Source: Bacillota bacterium (GTDB taxonomy: Bacteria; Bacillota; Clostridia; Lachnospirales; Lachnospiraceae). Taken from it: 55,062 bases of DNA. The position numbers and the translations under genes were made by a program. The first letter of the stretch is position 1. The number at the start of each line of letters is the position of its first letter. Shown here in pieces: positions 50,459 through 55,062 of this stretch. Below the pieces are notes generated by a model. It was not told the DNA's origin. It saw only the letters and a program-made list of their open reading frames with translations, and searched no databases. The DNA lies in the NCBI GenBank assembly GCA_023458035.1, contig JAEXAX010000009.1, positions 1 through 55,062 of the forward strand. The letters are read 5' to 3'.

Positions 50459-51161
50459 GATCTCTTCCTCCGGCTAAAATAATCAATCTCAATAAGTTTA
50501 AAACAGAGGCCGACAGGGCTGCCACATAGGTCATGGCAGCAGCCGACAATACCTTCCTGGCTCCGCGGTTTTCATCTTTGGAAAGCATGCCGGTTTCCTC
50601 AATCAGACGCAGCGCTCGACTTGATGCGTTAAATTCCACCGGCAATGTAATCAGCTGAAATACGACCGCCGCGGCAAACAAAATAATACCTATGGTCATT
50701 AAGATCGAAATACTGCTGATCAGCCCGATCAGAAAGATCGGCCAACCGAGCGTCGATCCGATCTGAGCAGTCGGCACAAAAACCGAACGAAGAGCTAAGG
50801 GTCCATATCCCACCTGATGCTGTACCGCATGACCACATTCATGAACAGCCACGCCGACAGCTGCGATGGACGGAGTATCATATACCGTTTCGGACAATCG
50901 GAGCACCTTATTACGCGGATCATAATGATCTGTCATGCTGCCGGCCACCCGCTCTATGCGAACATCATAAATTCCGGCCTGACGCAAGGCTCTGGCAGCA
51001 GCCTCGGCGCCGGTCAGTCCGGCCATATTTCTCACTCTTGAATATGTCGCAAAAACAGACTTCACCCGAAGCGAGGCCAGCAGCGTCAGTCCCAGTCCGA
51101 TCAGCACCAAAATAAGCGTAGGATCCCCAAAAAAACCATAACGGTAAGGCATATATCCCAT
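50451..51161 (-). CDS. Membrane zinc metallopeptidase, YugP family
   Basis: A 236-residue neutral zinc metallopeptidase. The zinc motif HECGH lies in VGVAVHECGHAVQHQ (about residue 108). Hydrophobic helices flank it (about 12 to 30, 123 to 145, 148 to 172 and 210 to 230). The family sits commonly between fmt and rsmB in Firmicutes, but its substrate is unknown. Confidence 0.92.
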   Translation of the reverse strand: MGYMPYRYGFFGDPTLILVLIGLGLTLLASLRVKSVFATYSRVRNMAGLTGAEAAARALRQAGIYDVRIERVAGSMTDHYDPRNKVLRLSETVYDTPSIAAVGVAVHECGHAVQHQVGYGPLALRSVFVPTAQIGSTLGWPIFLIGLISSISILMTIGIILFAAAVVFQLITLPVEFNASSRALRLIEETGMLSKDENRGARKVLSAAAMTYVAALSASVLNLLRLIILAGGRDRD

Positions 51162-51167
51162 CTTCGT

Positions 51168-52106
51168 TTACTCCTTTCCAAATACTGTGTTGTTCTCCAA
51201 CTTATAGCCGCGTAAAAAAGCGGCTGTCTCCATCTCTTTTTTCCCTTGCAGCTGCACCCTATGTAAAGCCAGGCTGCCTTCGCCGCAAGCAACCACGATT
51301 TCCTGTGCGGTCACAGCGGTCACTGTTCCCGGAGCCGCTGCCGCATCATACAGCCGCGGTTCTGATTCCGTAATCTTAAACAATAAGCCCTTTAAATATG
51401 TGTAAGCGGTCGGCCAGGGATGAAATGCTCTTACCTGGCGATCAATCTGCATGGCTGACTGTGACCAGTCAATCTCTCCCATCTGTTTGGTCAACATTTT
51501 AGCATAGGCCGTTGGGCTTTGTTCCGGCTGTGCCACGGCCGTCAACTCACCGGCGGCAAGTCGCGGAATGGTTTCGATTAACAATTCGGCGCCGGCTGTC
51601 ATCATCTCATCATGCAGAGATGCCAGCGTCGTTTTATCGGTCAGCCTCACCTCCCGTTTGGTCAACATGGCGCCGGTGTCCAAACCCTCATCCATCTGCA
51701 TGACGGTCACGCCGGTCACCTCTTCGCCATCCAGTATAGCCCATTGCATGGGCGCAGCTCCGCGATATTTCGGCAGCAAGGAGGCATGTACGTTCAGACA
51801 GCCCAGCTTCGGTAATTCCAGAACCTCCTTACTTAATATCTGCCCGAAGGCCACAACAACAAACAAGTCTGCCTGCTGTTCGGCCAACCTGACAATCACT
51901 TCCGGCTCCCGTACTCGTTTCGGAGTAATGACCGGAAGTCCATGTGCCTGAGCGGCAGCCTTAACCGGAGACGGCTGCGGCTGCTTACTTCTGCCTCTGG
52001 CCTTATCCGGCTGGGTAACCACTAACGACACCTCATATCCTTCCCGGATCAATGCCTCCAATACCGGCACTGAAAAATCCGGTGTTCCCATAAAGACGAT
52101 TCTCAC
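51168..52106 (-). CDS. fmt: Methionyl-tRNA formyltransferase
   Basis: A 312-residue enzyme that formylates initiator Met-tRNA. It starts MRIVFMGTPDFSVPVLEAL and has LNVHASLLPKYRGAAPMQWAI and GVTVMQMDEGLDTG, with a C-terminal OB-like domain. The start is GTG, overlapping the def stop codon (GTGA), with GAGG upstream. It is coupled to deformylase, its functional partner. Confidence 0.96.
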   Translation of the reverse strand: MRIVFMGTPDFSVPVLEALIREGYEVSLVVTQPDKARGRSKQPQPSPVKAAAQAHGLPVITPKRVREPEVIVRLAEQQADLFVVVAFGQILSKEVLELPKLGCLNVHASLLPKYRGAAPMQWAILDGEEVTGVTVMQMDEGLDTGAMLTKREVRLTDKTTLASLHDEMMTAGAELLIETIPRLAAGELTAVAQPEQSPTAYAKMLTKQMGEIDWSQSAMQIDRQVRAFHPWPTAYTYLKGLLFKITESEPRLYDAAAAPGTVTAVTAQEIVVACGEGSLALHRVQLQGKKEMETAAFLRGYKLENNTVFGKE

Positions 52107-52591
52107 TCCATCACCTCATCTGTTTCTTCATTATATGAAACTTCCTTTAATTCACCCTCCACCAGACTGACATACATGATACCGTCCAGATGGTCACATT
52201 CATGACAGATTGCTCTGGCCATCAGGTCCTCACCCTCCAGCGTAAACATTTCCATATTCTCATTCAACGCTTGTACTACCACATGCTTCGGCCGCTTTAC
52301 GACGCCGGCCTTGCCCGGCACAGACAGACAGCCCTCATCTCCGATCTGCTCGCCGTCCTTGGCGATGATCTGCGGATTAATCAGAACGATCGGTCCTTCT
52401 CCGATATCAATCACCACGATTCGCTTTAATATTCCGACCTGAACCGCAGCCAGTCCGACACCGCCGGCATCGTACATGGTTTCAAACATATCATCAATCA
52501 ATTCCATGGTGCGCCCCGTCATCTCCTGCACCGGTCTGGCTTTCTTGGTTAAAATAGGATCTCCCAGTTCCCTGATCGTTCTAATCGCCAT
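52103..52591 (-). CDS. def: Peptide deformylase
   Basis: A 162-residue metal-dependent enzyme removing N-formyl groups. The three motifs are GGVGLAAVQVGI (Val where Pro is usual), EGCLSVPG and HECDHLDG (the central Cys replaces the more usual Xaa of HExDH, still within the family pattern). It overlaps fmt by 4 bases and follows priA by 69 bases. Confidence 0.95.
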   Translation of the reverse strand: MAIRTIRELGDPILTKKARPVQEMTGRTMELIDDMFETMYDAGGVGLAAVQVGILKRIVVIDIGEGPIVLINPQIIAKDGEQIGDEGCLSVPGKAGVVKRPKHVVVQALNENMEMFTLEGEDLMARAICHECDHLDGIMYVSLVEGELKEVSYNEETDEVME

Positions 52592-52660
52592 TATCTTCCT
52601 CTTTCCAGTATTTGCTCTGAAGCAATTCTCTCTTGTTTCATCATATTATATATTTCTTCT

Positions 52661-54850
52661 CTAACGCAGTGGATCAAAATTATATTGTACCTGCAATCGG
52701 TCAAAGCCATTATTTAAGCGTACATATTCCTCCATCAAATCCTTCAATCTGACCAGAATACGGTAATCGGCATGCTTGATATACAGGATTCGGCGATACA
52801 CCTGATTGATTCTGGCAATCGTTTCGTCGGTCGGCCCGATCACCTGCACCCCGCCAATTTTTGCGGCATGACAAAGCCGCCCCATGTACTCGCTGGCGAT
52901 TCTGACCTGCTCCTGTTCCCCTCCTCGCAGTCGAATGGCTAACAGATGACCGACCGGTGGATATCCCAGCAGGCCCCTGTACATGATCTCCTGATTATAG
53001 AACTCCTGATAATCGCTGACCTTTACAGCGGTCAATGCATAGTGTTCCGGCTGATAGGTCTGAATCAGAACCTGCCCCGGCCGATCACCGCGTCCGGCTC
53101 GACCGGCCACCTGGGTCAGCATCTGAAAGGTTCGTTCGCCGCTTCGGTACCCGCCGCCGTGCAGGCTCATATCTGCCGCCAAGGCGCAAACCAATGTCAC
53201 CCCCGGAAAGTCATGTCCCTTGGCGATCATCTGGGTTCCGATCAGTATATCGGCCCGATGATTTAAAAAATCCTCAATCACCGCCGCCTGTCTGCCTTTG
53301 GCCGCCGCCACATCATTGTCCAAACGAAGGACTCTGGCTTCCGGAAAATATCGCTCTACTATCTCTTCCACCTTCTGGGTTCCGCCATAAAAACCGCCGA
53401 AGCTTTTGGAACCGCACTGCGGACAGGCATGAAGACTCGGCATAACAAAGCCGCAATAATGGCACTGCATGGTTCCGTTATTATGCTCGTGCAGCGACAC
53501 ATCACAATTCGGACATTTCAAAACATGCCCGCAGCTGCGGCAATGGATAAAGCCTGTATAGCCTCGCCTATTCAAAAACAGGATGACCTGTTCCTCCCGT
53601 TTTAGACAATCCGTTATGGCGGACAGAGCCTGATGACTGAACAAAGAACGGTTTCCGTTTTTTAATTCTTCCCGCATATCCACCAGACTGATTTGGGGCA
53701 AACTTCGCTCCATCACCCGTTTCTTCATCTCAACCAGTTTATAGCTGCCGTGCACAGCCATATAGTAACTCTCAACTGAGGGTGTGGCCGATGCCAATAA
53801 AACCTTTGCCCCTTCCATGGTCGCTCTGGCGATGGCCGTTTCCCTGGTATGATACATGGGCATCAGCTCGCTCTTATAGCTTTCATCATGCTCTTCATCC
53901 AGTATCATAAGACCGAGTTTTGAAAACGGTGTGAACAGGGCGGAGCGCGGTCCGATCATGATATCGGCCTGACCGTTTCTGGCCCGCTCAAACTCTCGAA
54001 ACCGTTCTCCGGCCGACATACGCGAATGAATACTTGCCACTCGATCTCCAAAGATATCCTTAAATTGCTTAATCAACATATAGGTCAGACCAATCTCCGG
54101 CACCAGCAGAATGGCTTGTTTCCCTTCCTCCAAAATTCGTCCGATCAGCTCGATATAAACCCGGGTCTTTCCGCTGCCGGTCACCCCCTGCAGTAAGGCG
54201 GTCTGACCGTTTTCAGCGGCTGATAGAATCTGATCGACCGCATATTGCTGTTCGCTCGTCAACGGCGGTGGGGTCTGCTGCTCTTGTTTTGGGGGCTTTG
54301 CCTCCTCAATCACAATCACCTGTTCACGCTCCAAGGCCTTCAACGAGGTGGCGGCGATTCGCCACTCTCCGGTCAACACCTCCTTCGGCAGAATCGGGCT
54401 TTGCAGCAGAGCCGATAAGGCTCTGGCCTTACCGTATTGACGTTTGCGAAGATATTCCTCATGTCGATCTGCAGCCAACTCCGGCCGCAGTAATCTCACC
54501 TGATAAGCCGCTCTCAGCTGAATCTTTGCCTTGACCGGCAGAACCATACGCAGGGCCTGATACATGGTGCCGCCATAATTCTCCTTCAGCCACCAGGCCA
54601 GACGGATCAGCTGCCCGTCTACTCCCAGCTCGGTAGTGTCCACTCCAATGATTGTCTTAATTCGTTCAGGAGCAAAGGATGACTCTTCTGTCAGTTCTAC
54701 CACATAGGCGGTTCTCCGACTGTCACTGCGTCCAAAGGGAACATACACACATTGTCCCACCTCGACGGACAACTCCTCCGGAATTTGATATTGAAAGACT
54801 CTATCTACTTTTTCATGTGCGATATCAATGATGACATTAGCGTATCTCAT
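52661..54850 (-). CDS. priA: Primosomal protein N', replication restart helicase
   Basis: A 729-residue helicase that reloads the replisome at stalled forks. An N-terminal DNA-binding domain (RVFQYQIPEEL) is followed by helicase motif I GVTGSGKTRVYIEL (about residue 220), DEEHDESYK, a zinc region with CRSCGH, CPNCD, CHYCG and CPQCGS, and motifs IGTQMIAKGHDFPGVTL and QVAGRAGRGDRPG. Full length. It is the first gene of the priA-def-fmt run. Confidence 0.96.
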   Translation of the reverse strand: MRYANVIIDIAHEKVDRVFQYQIPEELSVEVGQCVYVPFGRSDSRRTAYVVELTEESSFAPERIKTIIGVDTTELGVDGQLIRLAWWLKENYGGTMYQALRMVLPVKAKIQLRAAYQVRLLRPELAADRHEEYLRKRQYGKARALSALLQSPILPKEVLTGEWRIAATSLKALEREQVIVIEEAKPPKQEQQTPPPLTSEQQYAVDQILSAAENGQTALLQGVTGSGKTRVYIELIGRILEEGKQAILLVPEIGLTYMLIKQFKDIFGDRVASIHSRMSAGERFREFERARNGQADIMIGPRSALFTPFSKLGLMILDEEHDESYKSELMPMYHTRETAIARATMEGAKVLLASATPSVESYYMAVHGSYKLVEMKKRVMERSLPQISLVDMREELKNGNRSLFSHQALSAITDCLKREEQVILFLNRRGYTGFIHCRSCGHVLKCPNCDVSLHEHNNGTMQCHYCGFVMPSLHACPQCGSKSFGGFYGGTQKVEEIVERYFPEARVLRLDNDVAAAKGRQAAVIEDFLNHRADILIGTQMIAKGHDFPGVTLVCALAADMSLHGGGYRSGERTFQMLTQVAGRAGRGDRPGQVLIQTYQPEHYALTAVKVSDYQEFYNQEIMYRGLLGYPPVGHLLAIRLRGGEQEQVRIASEYMGRLCHAAKIGGVQVIGPTDETIARINQVYRRILYIKHADYRILVRLKDLMEEYVRLNNGFDRLQVQYNFDPLR

Positions 54851-54947
54851 AGTATTTTAACCCCTGTGCAATCTTCTTTTCAGAATACCATAAATCCAAT
54901 GGACTGACAACTGCAACTATATTACTTCAATCATACAAAGTCACTAT

Positions 54948-54966
54948 CCACCAGCTCAGCTGGTGG
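54948..54966. repeat. Hairpin 1 of the right-edge array
   Basis: CCACCAGCT and AGCTGGTGG surround a single C, preceded by AAAGTCACT. It is the counterpart of the palindrome at 31072. Confidence 0.65.
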
Positions 54967-54975
54967 TTTATCTCC

Positions 54976-55062
54976 GCCCCTCATAAGGGGCAATTACTGC
55001 CTCGCCCCGAAGGGCGGTGTCACAAGCGTGTTACTCGGCCGCCTTATAAGGCGGTACTTTTT
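54976..55062 (+). ncRNA. Possible structured RNA or element end, cut by window edge
   Basis: Three more hairpins follow in quick succession: GCCCC/GGGGC (54976-54991), CGCCC/GGGCG with loop CGAA (55003-55016), and the perfect palindrome CCGCCTTA/TAAGGCGG (55039-55054), which is followed by TACTTTTT as in a plus-strand terminator. With the hairpin at 54948 this makes four in about 107 bases. I cannot assign an RNA family. An IS200/IS605-like end is the other possibility. Confidence 0.4.

Noticed and set aside
52103..52591. Deformylase suspected inactive because of HECDH and AAVQ variants
   Set aside because: The metal ligands (Cys in EGCLS and both His of HECDH), the catalytic Glu and the Gln of motif 1 are all present. 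The changed positions are not essential.

Overview
The window looks like a chromosomal segment of a Gram-positive anaerobe of the Bacillota, most likely Clostridia and perhaps Lachnospiraceae. This rests on sortase-type and choline-binding-type surface proteins, a PASTA kinase, the mraZ/rsmH/ftsL/pbp/mraY/murD order, strong GGAGG ribosome sites and a selenium YedE cluster. I cannot name a genus. I saw no rRNA, tRNA, CRISPR array or complete insertion sequence.

Region 1 (1-12.7 kb, AT-richer, all on the minus strand) is accessory DNA. It looks like one end of an integrated plasmid or integrative conjugative element. Reading leftward from 12667 there is a RepA_N-type replication initiator with five 23-bp iterons inside its gene. 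It is followed by two small proteins, ParB, a small linker protein, ParA, a 215-aa protein and a 68-aa HTH-like protein, mostly overlapping as in one operon and closed by a terminator at 8153-8188. Next come small membrane proteins, a K/E-rich and proline-rich membrane-anchored tether, and a 1748-aa thioester/VaFE adhesin. A protein with 26-aa repeats runs off the left edge. Four near-identical palindromes (AAGGTGGCA facing TGCCACCTT) lie only in this accessory part. No integrase, relaxase or sortase gene is visible.

Region 2 (12.7-19.3 kb) is one very large secreted amylopullulanase with two GH13 catalytic domains, starch-binding modules and choline-binding-like C-terminal repeats.

Region 3 (19.4-23.2 kb) is a selenium-handling cluster: a DUF3343 carrier-like protein, a TusA-like protein and a YedE transporter. 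They diverge from a cysteine desulfurase-like enzyme and a LysR regulator. A 29-bp inverted repeat lies between the two arms.

Region 4 (23.3-27.9 kb) is the lower glycolysis operon gap-pgk-tpiA-gpmI, with a terminator-like hairpin between gap and pgk.

Region 5 (28.2-31.1 kb, plus strand) is a three-gene ABC importer: lipoprotein, permease and ATPase. A consensus promoter precedes it and a hairpin-rich intergenic stretch follows it.

Region 6 (31.3-40.7 kb) is a shortened division/cell-wall cluster, mraZ-rsmH-ftsL-pbp-mraY-murD-ftsQ, followed directly by thrC and a small membrane protein. The usual ftsW, murG, murC, ftsA and ftsZ are absent here.

Region 7 (40.8-54.9 kb) is a housekeeping run in the order priA-def-fmt-yugP-rsmB-rlmN-stp-pknB-rsgA-rpe-thiN-ychF-lgt. 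It covers replication restart, N-terminal formyl handling, rRNA modification, Ser/Thr phosphosignalling, ribosome assembly, thiamine diphosphate synthesis and lipoprotein maturation. The right edge holds four tandem hairpins that may be a structured RNA or the end of an IS200/IS605-like element.
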